DNA of 64,000 nt from Lactobacillus psittaci DSM 15354. GTDB lineage: Bacteria; Bacillota; Bacilli; Lactobacillales; Lactobacillaceae. The translations under genes were made by a program, and so were the position numbers. Positions 1-8,311 of the stretch are shown here, one piece after another (position 1 is the first letter of the stretch; each line of letters opens with the position of its first letter). The notes under the pieces were generated by a model. That model was not told where the DNA came from. It searched no databases and was given only the letters and a program-made list of their open reading frames with translations. Location: positions 1-64,000 of the forward strand of contig NZ_AUEI01000007.1 of NCBI RefSeq assembly GCF_000425905.1, in the 5' to 3' direction.

Positions 1-28
1 CAGTACTAATCAGTCGAGAACTTGACCA
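1..28 (+). rRNA. 23S ribosomal RNA, 3' end only
   Basis: The first bases carry the typical 3' terminus of Gram-positive 23S rRNA (the CTAATCAGTCGAG block followed by the ACTTGACC tail). Only the last few bases lie in the window, so the exact 3' end is approximate. A short hairpin at about 61-82 (TTTTGAGC paired with GCTCAAAA) lies between 23S and 5S and is probably part of the processing region of the rRNA operon transcript. Confidence 0.8.
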
Positions 29-86
29 AAGCGCAAGGTTTTTAGTTGGTTGAAATTCAGTTTTGAGCGTAAAAGCTCAAAAAAGA

Positions 87-204
87 GTGCGGTGGCGATA
101 GCAAGAAGGATACACCTGTACCCATGCCGAACACAGAAGTTAAGCTTCTTCACGCCGAGAGTAGTTGGTGGGAAACTGCCTGCGAGGGTAGGTAGCTGCC
201 ACGC
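87..204 (+). rRNA. rrf: 5S ribosomal RNA
   Basis: This roughly 117-base stretch has the conserved 5S core (CCGAACACAGAAGTTAAGC, then GAGAGTAGTTGGTGGGAAACT) and its ends pair (GTGCGGTGGC near 87 with GCTGCCACGC near 195-204). It sits about 60 bases after the 23S end, as usual in an rRNA operon. End positions may be off by one or two bases. Confidence 0.95.
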
Positions 205-217
205 TCTTTTTTAATAT

Positions 218-290
218 TCCGGTTTAGCTCAGTTGGTAGAGCGCTTGACTGTTAATCAAGATGTCGTCAGTTCGAATCTGGCAACCGGAG
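218..290 (+). tRNA. tRNA-Asn (anticodon GTT)
   Basis: A 73-base cloverleaf: acceptor TCCGGTT pairs with AACCGGA, the D-stem is GCTC/GAGC, the anticodon stem CTTGA/TCAAG holds GTT at 251-253, and the T-arm contains TTCGAAT. CCA is not encoded. It is the only tRNA after this 5S gene and is followed at once by a terminator, so it closes the rRNA operon. Confidence 0.97.
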
Positions 291-297
291 CAAACGA

Positions 298-327
298 AAG
301 ACAGACCCTACGGCCTGTCTTTTTTTG
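298..327 (+). terminator. Rho-independent terminator of the rRNA operon
   Basis: AGACAG at 299-304 pairs with CTGTCT at 315-320 in a hairpin that is followed by a run of T. It ends the 23S-5S-tRNA-Asn transcript. The remaining 328-505 holds nothing I can identify. Confidence 0.85.
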
Positions 328-505
328 TATTTCTGTTTTTGTTATCTATTTGGAAATTTAAAATAACTAGTTATGCAGTTAGGGAGTCACCAACCAAAAT
401 TAAAAACATAAAATAGCTATCAGCTTTATAGAGTGAAATATTTGTAGGAATTTTTAATACCTTCATATAAGTTAACCTAATGTCTTGGTAACAAAACTTT
501 ATGTA

Positions 506-536
506 AAAAAAAGAAAGCTTTCGCTTTCTTTTTTAT
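506..536 (-). terminator. Terminator for the nucleoside deoxyribosyltransferase gene (bidirectional)
   Basis: AAGAAAGC and GCTTTCTT form a tight hairpin with A-run and T-run flanks at 505-536. It lies directly after the stop codon of the minus-strand gene and could also stop plus-strand transcription. Confidence 0.8.
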
Positions 537-1012
537 TAATATACAGCACCTTCGTAAAAACTGAAGCGTGGCTTGTTGAAATCAAAATCTTTTAATTCGC
601 TAATTTTAATTACATTATCAGCGACGCCCCAACTCATAAGGTTAATTGGCTTACCGTAATCTTCATCTGGAACTACTAGCAAAATATATTTTCCTTGGCC
701 CATTGCGTATCCAAGTTCCATTCCTAAACCAACATCTTCTTCCTCAGGAAGGTAAACGCCAAGCATAATATCACTAGTTTTAATTCCGATTAAATCATTT
801 GTATATGTTGCGCTAGCCCATTCTTTATCTCTTAAGTATTCAGGATGTTCATCAACTCGAATACCTTTGTACTGATTTTGAAGTGGTACATAACTGTGAT
901 CTAAATCGACTGTTGGATTAGCTTTTAGTGCATCCATTGCGGCATCATATGCTTTTGTTTGCTTTTCGTTAAACCAACCTGCGCCAAAATATAAAGTTCT
1001 TGTACGAGTCAT
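536..1012 (-). CDS. ntd: Nucleoside 2-deoxyribosyltransferase (type II)
   Basis: A 158-residue protein that very closely resembles the well-studied 157-residue lactobacillus enzyme which transfers 2-deoxyribose between purine and pyrimidine bases in nucleoside salvage. The N-terminal YFGAGWF loop, the DIMLGVY strand and the GLGMELGYA helix are all present. The catalytic glutamate is Glu99 here (Glu98 in the reference numbering), and the C-terminus ends FYEGAVY like the family. It is cytoplasmic and works as a hexamer in known members. The gene is monocistronic, starts at ATG 1012, and has its own terminator. Confidence 0.95.
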   Translation of the reverse strand: MTRTRTLYFGAGWFNEKQTKAYDAAMDALKANPTVDLDHSYVPLQNQYKGIRVDEHPEYLRDKEWASATYTNDLIGIKTSDIMLGVYLPEEEDVGLGMELGYAMGQGKYILLVVPDEDYGKPINLMSWGVADNVIKISELKDFDFNKPRFSFYEGAVY

Positions 1013-1114
1013 AATTTTATCCTTTCTTTTTCTCTTTTTAACAATATCATGGAAACAATTATAAAAAAAGACTTGAAAATTTGGATAAATAAAGAGGCAA
1101 AGAATATGGCCTCT

Positions 1115-1915
1115 TTATGCTAGATAAATTTGGCGTAAATCCATAATATCAGCAGAAGATAGTTTCATCTCGCTACGTAAATAATTATTAATTGATTCGA
1201 AATCTTCATTAATACGTTTAATTGTAAAGTCGAAATATTCAGGATGTACAGTTTGTATATCTCTAATTGACTGTAAAATATTTTCGCTTTTACCTTTTGC
1301 TTTTTCTTGATTTAAAAGATTTTCAACGAAATCTTGAGTTGTGATGTTTGTTAATAAATAATCTTCACGAATTTTAGATAATGGAACTCCTAAGCTGGCG
1401 AGTAAGAGTATTGCTCCGAATCCTGTCCTATCTTTCCCGGCAGTACAGTGAAATAAGACAACTTCATTATCATTTTTGTTTGAAAGTAGTAATTCAAAGA
1501 AGCGACGATAAGCTTCTTTGGCCGTCTGACTGTGAATCATATCATCATATGCAAGTAACATATGATCAAAACCAAAGTTAGGATCTTTTTCAGATTCAGT
1601 CTCTAAGGCATCAATGCTTTTAGAAGAATTGGTTAAATCATCACTAAAAACAGGTGTAAATTCATAGCTTGCTCCTTCTGGAACGCGATCAGGCTCATTG
1701 TCTTGTTCGCGTTTAGTACGGAAGTCAATGTCATATTTAACACCGTAATTGGTAAGATATTTTAAATCTTCATTAGTTAGATTAGCTAAATTGCCAGTTC
1801 TTAATAGTTTATGATACTTGATCTTTTTGCCAGAAATAGTTTCATAACCGCCTAGTTCGCGGAAATTTCTACCACCAACAATATCAATAAGCTGATTAGT
1901 AAATTCTATTCCCAA
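1115..1915 (-). CDS. Tyrosine-protein phosphatase (LipA/DSP-like family)
   Basis: It encodes a cysteine-dependent phosphatase. The P-loop HCTAGKDRTG is complete, with the nucleophilic Cys and the Arg of the C-x5-R motif, and the N-terminal GGRNFRELGGY block is the signature of the Listeria LipA-like tyrosine/phosphoinositide phosphatase family. No signal peptide is seen, so it is probably cytoplasmic. Start choice: no ATG is available. A TTG at 1915 has GAGGA seven bases upstream and gives 266 residues; an upstream TTG at 1966 would add 17 residues but its GAGG is ten bases away. Either is possible. It is divergent from uspA. The substrate cannot be told from sequence. Confidence 0.85.
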   Translation of the reverse strand: MGIEFTNQLIDIVGGRNFRELGGYETISGKKIKYHKLLRTGNLANLTNEDLKYLTNYGVKYDIDFRTKREQDNEPDRVPEGASYEFTPVFSDDLTNSSKSIDALETESEKDPNFGFDHMLLAYDDMIHSQTAKEAYRRFFELLLSNKNDNEVVLFHCTAGKDRTGFGAILLLASLGVPLSKIREDYLLTNITTQDFVENLLNQEKAKGKSENILQSIRDIQTVHPEYFDFTIKRINEDFESINNYLRSEMKLSSADIMDLRQIYLA

Positions 1916-1987
1916 AGTTATTCCTCGACTTTCTTTGATATTATTGGTATACAATTTTACCAACAATTTTATTAATCCTCAAGCCTA

Positions 1988-2001
1988 TAAAAGCGCTTTA
2001 A
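1988..2001. promoter_or_regulatory. Weak cre-like palindrome upstream of uspA
   Basis: TAAAAGCGCTTTAA matches the catabolite-response element consensus TGWAANCGNTNWCA at 12 of 14 positions and abuts a likely -10 (TATGAT at 2003-2008) of uspA. The two mismatches fall in the important outer TG/CA positions, so CcpA binding is only a possibility. Confidence 0.3.
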
Positions 2002-2046
2002 ATATGATAAAATAGACTTATAGGAAAAGTCTAGGAGATGTGCATT

Positions 2047-2511
2047 ATGAGTAATGACTACAAAAATATACTAGTACCAGTTGATGGATCTGAATCAGCA
2101 GAACGTGCTTTTGACAAGGCTGTTAAGATTGCAATTGATAATGGTGGAAAAATTGATGTTCTTAATGTAATTGATACTCGTCAGTTTATTGGTGAAATGC
2201 AAGATACATTAATTAGTGGTGATACTATTTATCAAATGACCCAAGATGCTGAAGAGTATCTTGCTAATCTTAAAAAGTGGGCAAAAGAAAAGTTTGATTT
2301 TGACAAAGTAGATTATCATATTCGGTATGGTAGTCCTAAGAGAATCATTTCTGTTGATTTCATAAAGGACCATCATAATGATTTAATTATCATGGGTGCA
2401 ACTGGTTTAAATGCAGTTGAAAGAATGTTAATGGGATCAGTTACAGAATATGTAAATCAACATGCAATGGCTGATGTCTTAATTGTTAAGACTGATTTAG
2501 ATAACAAATAA
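2047..2511 (+). CDS. Universal stress protein, UspA family
   Basis: A 154-residue single-domain Usp protein. The N-terminal ILVPVDGSESAERA strand-loop-helix and the nucleotide-binding motif G-x2-G-x9-GS (GATGLNAVERMLMGSV, near residues 115-130) mark an ATP-binding Usp. Such proteins are cytoplasmic dimers tied to general stress and energy status; the precise role is unknown. An ATG at 2038 lies directly against the AGGAG at 2033-2037 and is too close, so ATG 2047 (nine-base spacing) is the start. The gene is monocistronic with a terminator at 2531. Confidence 0.92.
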   Translation: MSNDYKNILVPVDGSESAERAFDKAVKIAIDNGGKIDVLNVIDTRQFIGEMQDTLISGDTIYQMTQDAEEYLANLKKWAKEKFDFDKVDYHIRYGSPKRIISVDFIKDHHNDLIIMGATGLNAVERMLMGSVTEYVNQHAMADVLIVKTDLDNK

Positions 2512-2530
2512 AAACCGAACATTAATTTTG

Positions 2531-2558
2531 AGCGGCCAATTAAGTTGACCGCTTTTTA
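2531..2558 (+). terminator. Terminator after uspA
   Basis: AGCGGCCAA pairs with TTGACCGCT (one mismatch) and is followed by TTTTTATTT. Confidence 0.8.
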
Positions 2559-2617
2559 TTTCAATTGATACCTACCAATTCCATAAAAATAGGAATACAT
2601 AAATTGTGTCAAAATAC

Positions 2618-2646
2618 TTGGATTTTTTTGTTATTTCTGTTATCAT
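2618..2646 (+). promoter_or_regulatory. Promoter of the phn leader and operon
   Basis: TTGGAT at 2618-2623 and TATCAT at 2641-2646 are separated by 17 bases, and TG precedes the -10 by one base (extended -10). Transcription would start near 2653, leaving about 210 bases of leader before phnD. Confidence 0.6.
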
Positions 2647-2687
2647 TCTAATAACGAACATTATTATTGTGATGAGGGGGGATTATG

Positions 2688-2795
2688 ATGAGATTTGCAG
2701 TTTCTACTAAAATTGTAGCTGTGGCAAAGAGCATCGTATTCCCTTTCGATGCTCTTGTTCGCGTTTCTAGTAATGATTACAAGTATAGGGCTTAA
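2688..2795 (+). CDS. Putative leader peptide of the phn operon (35 residues)
   Basis: A short ORF too small for usual gene finding. It begins with two consecutive ATGs (2685 and 2688); the second has the better spacing (six bases) from the G-rich Shine-Dalgarno GAGGGGGG, and gives 35 residues ending NDYKYRA. The stretch encoding residues about 14-24 forms a 10-bp hairpin (AAGAGCATCG with CGATGCTCTT). Behind the stop come an AT-rich hairpin and a T-run, then phnD. The composition (VSTKIVAVAKSIVFPFDALV) is amphipathic and has no lipobox. I do not recognise the peptide. It may be a translated regulatory leader or a small protein in its own right. Confidence 0.5.
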   Translation: MRFAVSTKIVAVAKSIVFPFDALVRVSSNDYKYRA

Positions 2796-2829
2796 TATTA
2801 ACGCTTTTTTGTTGATATTGAGTCTTTTT
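2794..2829 (+). promoter_or_regulatory. Possible attenuator hairpin between leader ORF and phnD
   Basis: AATATTAAC and GTTGATATT can pair (one mismatch) around GCTTTTTT, and GAGTCTTTTTTT follows. This looks like a weak intrinsic terminator placed between the leader ORF and phnD. The stem is AT-rich, so efficiency is uncertain. Confidence 0.4.
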
Positions 2830-2864
2830 TTGTGTCGTTGTTCATTATTTTTGTGGAGGATATT

Positions 2865-3800
2865 ATGAGAAAGTTTAAAAAGGCACTTGCCTTCGCTTTT
2901 GCGTTAATTGTTGCTGTAGTTGCCACTGCATGTGGCTCTAAATCTGCATCAACTTCTAAAAATGGTTATACCCCTAAGTCTTTGACTGTTCAATTTGTGC
3001 CAAGCCAAGCAGCTGATAAGCTTGAAGCACGTGCCAAGCCACTTGAAAAGATGCTTTCAAAGAAATTGGGTATTCCTGTTAAGATTTCTATGTCAACAGA
3101 CTACAATACTGTTGTTGAAGCAATGAAATCAAAGAAAATTGATGTTGGTTTCTTACCACCTGATGGTTATGTTTTAGCCCACAAGCAAAAAGCAGCTGAT
3201 GTTTTACTTCAAGCTGAACGTTACGGTATTAAGCAACCTGGTGGTGTGCAAACTAAGCAATTAGTTAAGTTTTATCGCGCAGAAATCCTCGTTAAGAAGG
3301 GCTCAAAGATTAAATCTTGGAAAGATTTAAAGGGCAAGAGTATTTCAGTTCAAAATCCAACTTCTTCAGCAGGTTACATTTTCCCTATGGCTGAACTTAA
3401 GAAGAAGGGCCTTGATTTAACTAAGAAAGGCAATGCTAAGTTAGTTACTGTAACTGGTCATGACCAAGCTGTTTTGAATGTTTTAAACGGTGATACTGAT
3501 GCTGCATTTGTATTTGAAGATGCACGTAACACTGTTAAAAAAGATAATCCTAAGATTATGAGTCAAGTTGTACCTCTTTACTTTACTAAGAATATTCCAA
3601 ATGATACTATCTCAGTTCGTTCTGACATGAATAAGTCATTTAGAAAGAAATTAGCAAAAGCATTTATCGCAATTGGTAAGTCTAAAGATGGTAAGAAGTT
3701 AATCGAAAGTATCTACAGCCATGAAGGCTATGACTACACTAGTGATAAAGACTTTAATATTGTTCGCGAATATGACAAGATTGTTGGCGAAAACAATTAA
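2865..3800 (+). CDS. phnD: Phosphonate/phosphate-ester ABC transporter, substrate-binding lipoprotein
   Basis: A 311-residue binding protein of the PhnD family (type II periplasmic fold). Residues 1-23 are a lipoprotein signal peptide ending VVATAC, so the mature protein is anchored through Cys23 to the outer face of the membrane. The NPTSSAGYIFP block and the DVGFLPPDGYV segment are typical of PhnD/PtxB proteins that bind phosphonates or phosphite-like anions. ATG 2865 has GTGGAGG six bases upstream; an earlier in-frame start at 2832 lacks a ribosome site and would spoil the signal peptide. It leads a four-gene transporter operon. No C-P lyase genes are nearby, so the real substrate may be an alkylphosphonate, a phosphate ester or another anion. 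Confidence 0.9.
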   Translation: MRKFKKALAFAFALIVAVVATACGSKSASTSKNGYTPKSLTVQFVPSQAADKLEARAKPLEKMLSKKLGIPVKISMSTDYNTVVEAMKSKKIDVGFLPPDGYVLAHKQKAADVLLQAERYGIKQPGGVQTKQLVKFYRAEILVKKGSKIKSWKDLKGKSISVQNPTSSAGYIFPMAELKKKGLDLTKKGNAKLVTVTGHDQAVLNVLNGDTDAAFVFEDARNTVKKDNPKIMSQVVPLYFTKNIPNDTISVRSDMNKSFRKKLAKAFIAIGKSKDGKKLIESIYSHEGYDYTSDKDFNIVREYDKIVGENN

Positions 3801-3834
3801 TAAAACAAACTAATAATAAGGAGTTAATAGATCC

Positions 3835-4608
3835 ATGGCAGACAAGCCAATGATTGAATTAAAGAACGTAACCAAGGTTTATGATAATGGAACTGTTGGT
3901 TTAAAGAATATTAACTTAACTATCAACAAAGGTGACTTTGTAGTGGTAGTCGGTTTATCAGGTGCAGGTAAGTCAACTTTATTGCGTGCGATTAATAGAT
4001 TACATGATGTTAGTGAAGGTGACATTTTGATTGATGGTGAATCAATCACTAATGCACGAGGCAAGAATTTACGATTAATCCGTCGTAATATTGGTATGAT
4101 TTTCCAAAGCTTTAACTTAGTAAAGCGTTCAAGCGTATTACGTAATGTTTTAACTGGCCGTGTAGCTTACTACCCATCATGGAAGTCAACTTTCAACTTA
4201 TTTAGCAAAGAAGATAAGCAAAAAGCATATGAGGCTTTACAAAGAGTTGATATGGCTAATAAAGTTTATGCTAGAGCTGATGAATTATCTGGTGGGCAAC
4301 AACAAAGAGTTGCGATTGCTAGAGTTTTAGCTCAAAATCCAAAAATTATTTTAGCTGACGAACCAACTGCTTCCCTTGACCCTAAGACTAGTCGCAGAGT
4401 TATGCAAGACTTGAAAATGCTTAATGAAGAATTAGGTATGACAGTTATTGCTAATTTGCACTCTGTCGAATTGGCACGTGAATTTGGTAAGCGAGTAATT
4501 GGTGTTCGTGCTGGTGAAGTAGTTTACGATGGTCTTATGGAAGAAACTTCACAAGAAGTCTTTGATAATATATACAGTGGTAAGACCAAGGAGGAAATCA
4601 ATGCCTAA
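3835..4608 (+). CDS. phnC: Phosphonate-type ABC transporter, ATP-binding protein
   Basis: A 257-residue ABC ATPase. Walker A is GLSGAGKST (residues 40-48), the signature LSGGQQQR is at 151-158, and Walker B ILADEP at 172-177. The long insert between the Q-loop and the signature ([16 protein letters not shown]...YYPSWKSTF) is the hallmark of PhnC. It powers uptake through the two PhnE permeases encoded next. Its 3' end overlaps phnE by eight bases, which points to translational coupling. Confidence 0.94.
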   Translation: MADKPMIELKNVTKVYDNGTVGLKNINLTINKGDFVVVVGLSGAGKSTLLRAINRLHDVSEGDILIDGESITNARGKNLRLIRRNIGMIFQSFNLVKRSSVLRNVLTGRVAYYPSWKSTFNLFSKEDKQKAYEALQRVDMANKVYARADELSGGQQQRVAIARVLAQNPKIILADEPTASLDPKTSRRVMQDLKMLNEELGMTVIANLHSVELAREFGKRVIGVRAGEVVYDGLMEETSQEVFDNIYSGKTKEEINA

Positions 4609-5401
4609 TCTTGATCCCAAATTAGTGGAACTTCCAAAAAAGAAATTCCATTACCTAAATTTGGTCTGGTTGGTAGTGATGGTTGGTGGATTATTCTTAT
4701 CTATCAATGAGACTAATACTAGTTTATCTGCTTTTTTTGCAAACTTTGGTCAATTCGCAGAAATCTTCGAACAAATGGCTAAGCCAGATTGGAGCTATGC
4801 TGCAACTGCAATTCCTTATTTAATTGAAACTATTAAGATGGCAATCTTAGGTACTGTTATCGGTTCTGCAATTGCCTTTGTATATTCATTATTAATTGCT
4901 CGGAATATTATTAAAAATCGGGTTGTTACTGGGGTATTACGCTTTATCATGAATATCATCAGAACTTTACCTGACTTGTTACTTGGTGCAATCTTTGTTG
5001 CTGTTGTTGGTATTGGCCCTGTTGCAGGTATTTTAGCTTTAACAGTTTTCACTTTTGGTGTGGTTGTTAAGTTATTTTATGAAGCAATTGAAACCATTGA
5101 TGAAGGTCCAAGTGAAGCAGTTATTGCATGTGGTGGTAACAAGCTTAATATGATTTCGTTTGCGGTTTTACCACAAATTTTGCCATACTTTGTTAGCTAT
5201 ACCTTGTATGCATTTGAAATTAACGTCCGTGCCTCAACTGTATTAGGTTATATTGGTGCTGGTGGTATTGGTTTGTACTTGAAGCAAACACTTGATATTT
5301 TTGACTATGCAAAGACTGGTATGATCATTATTGCAATTTTTGTTGTGGTATTAATCATTGACTACGTATCATCTAAGGCAAGGGAGGCATTGATGAAATA
5401 A
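4601..5401 (+). CDS. phnE: Phosphonate-type ABC transporter, permease 1
   Basis: A 266-residue integral membrane protein with about six hydrophobic segments and the EAA-loop of BPD permeases ([18 protein letters not shown]) that docks on PhnC. ATG 4601 follows AAGGAGGAAATCA, whereas an earlier in-frame start at 4529 lies inside phnC without a ribosome site. The stop codon overlaps the next ATG (TAATG), so the two permeases are coupled. Confidence 0.92.
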   Translation: MPNLDPKLVELPKKKFHYLNLVWLVVMVGGLFLSINETNTSLSAFFANFGQFAEIFEQMAKPDWSYAATAIPYLIETIKMAILGTVIGSAIAFVYSLLIARNIIKNRVVTGVLRFIMNIIRTLPDLLLGAIFVAVVGIGPVAGILALTVFTFGVVVKLFYEAIETIDEGPSEAVIACGGNKLNMISFAVLPQILPYFVSYTLYAFEINVRASTVLGYIGAGGIGLYLKQTLDIFDYAKTGMIIIAIFVVVLIIDYVSSKAREALMK

Positions 5402-6213
5402 TGGATAAGCAACATGCAAAATTACCCGCAAGAAAAGTCTCTCTTACTAGTCGTGTGATGAAATGGGCGATTACCATTGTTACGATTGGCTTGGTTATTT
5501 GGTCAATGACTGGTATTAATTTCTCTGGAATTAAGCAAACAGCAGCTCAAATTACAGGCGCTATTCTTAATGGTTTAATTCACCCTGACTGGTCATATGT
5601 TTATAACGGTAGTGGTGAAGACTTAGTTTCCCAATTATGGCAAACATTATGTATTGCCTTTTTAGGTACTTTTATTAGTGCAATTATCTCAGTTCCATTT
5701 GCTTTTTGGGCTGCAACTAGAAAAAATAAGCATTGGGCAATTTCACGTTCAGGTAAAGTGGTTTTAACTTTTATTAGATGTTTCCCTGAAATTGTTTTAG
5801 CCTTAATGTTTATTAAAGCTGTTGGTCCGGGTTCTGCAGCTGGGGTATTAGCGCTTGGTTTTCACTCAGTAGGGATGTTAGCAATGCTTTTCTCAGAAGC
5901 AATTGAAAGTTTGGATGAAGGTCCAAGTGAAGCTGTAGTTGCTACAGGTGGCTCAAGATGGAATGTAGCTATGTTTGCGACATTACCTGATTTAATGCCA
6001 GCTTTGATTTCAAACACACTTTACCGTTTTGACGTTTCTGTTCGTTCAGCTTCAATTTTAGGTATTGTTGGTGCTGGTGGTATTGGTTATCCTTTGACCA
6101 TTGCTTTACAATATCGTCAATGGAATAAAGTTGGAATAATTTTGATTGGAATTGTTGTGATGGTTATTGCCATTGACTGGATTTCTGGAGCAATCAGAAA
6201 GAAATTAGTTTAA
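5401..6213 (+). CDS. phnE: Phosphonate-type ABC transporter, permease 2
   Basis: A 270-residue paralogue of the preceding permease with the same EAA-loop (EGPSEAVVATGGSRWNVAMF) and membrane segment pattern. The two PhnE proteins very likely form the heterodimeric channel of one transporter. The start codon overlaps the previous stop by one base. The operon ends in a strong terminator at 6233. Confidence 0.92.
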   Translation: MDKQHAKLPARKVSLTSRVMKWAITIVTIGLVIWSMTGINFSGIKQTAAQITGAILNGLIHPDWSYVYNGSGEDLVSQLWQTLCIAFLGTFISAIISVPFAFWAATRKNKHWAISRSGKVVLTFIRCFPEIVLALMFIKAVGPGSAAGVLALGFHSVGMLAMLFSEAIESLDEGPSEAVVATGGSRWNVAMFATLPDLMPALISNTLYRFDVSVRSASILGIVGAGGIGYPLTIALQYRQWNKVGIILIGIVVMVIAIDWISGAIRKKLV

Positions 6214-6232
6214 AATCTATTAACTTAAAGCA

Positions 6233-6259
6233 AAGAAGGGGCTATCCCCTTCTTTTTTT
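6233..6259 (+). terminator. Terminator of the phn operon
   Basis: AAGAAGGGG and CCCCTTCTT form a perfect nine-base-pair stem with loop CTAT, followed by TTTTTTG. Confidence 0.92.
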
Positions 6260-6294
6260 GTTATAATAAAGACTGTATTTTTAGGAGGACATAT

Positions 6295-6777
6295 ATGGAT
6301 ACCATAAAAATTATCAAGCTAGCTGACGAGTTGGCAACTAATCAAAGTCAATATTTACAAAATACTGACAAAATTGATGCAGAAGCTATCTATAAAGTAA
6401 TTAATTCACTTGAAGTTTTAACCAAGCCAATCAAGGCTTACTTTGGCATGTCACAAGATGAATATTATGCAACTGAAAGTGACCATAAGTTAACTTTACT
6501 TGATATGAATGACAAATTGGATCAATTACATGACCGAATTTTGACTAACCACGTTGATGGTTATGTTGATCAAGCTGAAATTAATTTAACTTATAATCAT
6601 GAAAATCCATATGAAGATGGTATGTATGATGCTGAAACAGACTATCATGTTTTGACATATAGTCTAAAGGTGATTGCTGCAACTTTGGCTGTAGCACCTA
6701 CAGAACTTAAAAAAGTCATTTCTAAAGATGCTGTTCTTTCAGTAGGCCTTGCTACCTATGCCTTAACTAATCAGTAA
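6295..6777 (+). CDS. Conserved hypothetical protein (160 residues)
   Basis: A cytoplasmic, acidic, mostly helical protein that I do not recognise. It has no signal peptide or membrane segment. A patch of acidic and aromatic residues (NPYEDGMYDAETDYH, near residues 102-116) is the most distinctive feature. ATG 6295 is preceded by AGGAGG seven bases away. It has a terminator on each side, so it is a single-gene unit between the phn operon and the metallophosphoesterase gene. Confidence 0.75.
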   Translation: MDTIKIIKLADELATNQSQYLQNTDKIDAEAIYKVINSLEVLTKPIKAYFGMSQDEYYATESDHKLTLLDMNDKLDQLHDRILTNHVDGYVDQAEINLTYNHENPYEDGMYDAETDYHVLTYSLKVIAATLAVAPTELKKVISKDAVLSVGLATYALTNQ

Positions 6778-6784
6778 AAAGGTA

Positions 6785-6811
6785 AAAGACCTGTAAAACC
6801 AGGTCTTTTTG
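6785..6811 (+). terminator. Terminator after the 160-residue hypothetical gene
   Basis: AAAGACCTG pairs with CAGGTCTTT and is followed by a T-run. Confidence 0.88.
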
Positions 6812-6826
6812 TGTAAGGGGGATTAA

Positions 6827-8209
6827 ATGCTTAAAATTTTCGAAAATACACTTAAGCAAGTGTTAAAAGCACATGTTAGACCAAATAAACCAGCTGTTGA
6901 ATTAGACCCTATGCAAAAGTATCACAAGGTAGGTGAATACGAAGTAGGAGCAGATGACCATACACCTGGTAATGAAAAGTATATATTAACCGTTTATCAA
7001 AATGATAAGGGTATACTTTACCAAGCTTTAAGCCCCCAAAAGACAGATCGGTTAGCTGCCACCTATATTCGTCGTTTTGATGAGCGGTTAGGTCGATTTA
7101 GAGCATTTCAAAATCGAAAAAACGGCATGCGCTATCGGGTACTTGAATATCTTGATCAATTTATGAAGCAGGTTAAAGAGCAGATTCGAAGCGGAAACAA
7201 TTCAATCAATATCGGTGTTTTAACTGATACTCACTATAAGGATACTGATTCAGTTGATTTTTATGGGCATAATGGTTTAATTCATGTTCGTGAATTTAGT
7301 TATCTAGAAAATTTCGGCCTATTACATTTAAAAGCTCATTTAGGAGATTGGATTGATGGGTCTGATCCAGGACTTATTAGTGAAAGTGAGTTGATTAAAT
7401 TACGTAATAGTTTTAAATCAGCAAGAACTCCTTTTGCTATGATTAAGGGAAATCATGATGAAAATGATAAGTTTGATGAACATCATGATTTGAAGGCCAG
7501 CTTTCCTGAAGATGAGTTTGAAAAAATAATGTGGCCAACCATGTATAATCAAGCTGCATTACGCTATGTATCTCGTTATCATGGAGTTGCATATTTTGAT
7601 AAAGATGACTTAAGGGTGATTTTTCTTAATACGTCTGATGTTCCCTATATAATTGATGAAAATGGAAAGAAAAAATATGATACCAAGTTAACCTTGGCGA
7701 TTAGAGAAGACCAAGTTGAAGAACTGATTGAAATACTTGAAGGGTCATCTGGTAAAAGAATCATCATTATGAGTCACGGCAATCCAATTAATCGTAAGGG
7801 TGGGAATGCCATGAAGTATAATGGTAGATCTTTACACGAATTACTTGTAGCCTTTAATCAAAACCAAAAAGGGCGAATGCATTCACATAATGTGCCACCA
7901 GAGTTTACTTTAAGTAACGACTTTGACTTTACTAATGTTGAAAATGCTAAAGTTATTGCATACTTTTGTGGGCATCGACATGTAGAAGATCAATTTAGAA
8001 TTAACGGTATACAGTATATCTTTTTCAATTGTTCCGCCTTAATGGGGCCTAATCATGTTTTAACGACTAAATACAATAAGAACTGGAATCGGCAAATCGA
8101 TGATATAACTGAATTTGCTGGTTATGTAGTTAATGTGGATTTGGTAAAAGGAAAGATTCAAATCTTTGGCTATGGTGCAGCCAGTTCTAAGCGAGTTTAT
8201 GATATTTAG
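6827..8209 (+). CDS. Metallophosphoesterase (calcineurin-like)
   Basis: A 460-residue enzyme with all five metal-binding blocks of the calcineurin-like phosphoesterase fold: DTHY at 134-137, GDWIDGSD at 173-180, GNHD at 208-211, then MSHGNP and GHRHVED near residues 313 and 381. These bind two metal ions and hydrolyse phosphomono- or diesters. There is no signal peptide, so it is probably cytoplasmic. The first 125 residues are an extra domain that I do not recognise. Start ATG 6827 follows AAGGGGG. Its position after a phosphonate/phosphate-ester transporter hints at phosphate-ester use, but this is only context. Confidence 0.87.
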   Translation: MLKIFENTLKQVLKAHVRPNKPAVELDPMQKYHKVGEYEVGADDHTPGNEKYILTVYQNDKGILYQALSPQKTDRLAATYIRRFDERLGRFRAFQNRKNGMRYRVLEYLDQFMKQVKEQIRSGNNSINIGVLTDTHYKDTDSVDFYGHNGLIHVREFSYLENFGLLHLKAHLGDWIDGSDPGLISESELIKLRNSFKSARTPFAMIKGNHDENDKFDEHHDLKASFPEDEFEKIMWPTMYNQAALRYVSRYHGVAYFDKDDLRVIFLNTSDVPYIIDENGKKKYDTKLTLAIREDQVEELIEILEGSSGKRIIIMSHGNPINRKGGNAMKYNGRSLHELLVAFNQNQKGRMHSHNVPPEFTLSNDFDFTNVENAKVIAYFCGHRHVEDQFRINGIQYIFFNCSALMGPNHVLTTKYNKNWNRQIDDITEFAGYVVNVDLVKGKIQIFGYGAASSKRVYDI

Positions 8210-8311
8210 ATTTTCTAAATAAGATACAACTATTATGGCTTTTAGACTATAATAGAAAATTGATATTTAACAAAATTGTAAAATTTCAAACTAGAAAAGA
8301 GCGAAAAATTT

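Noticed and set aside
1381-1581. 66-codon plus-strand ORF inside the tyrosine phosphatase gene
   Set aside because: It overlaps the conserved phosphatase active site on the other strand and has no ribosome site.
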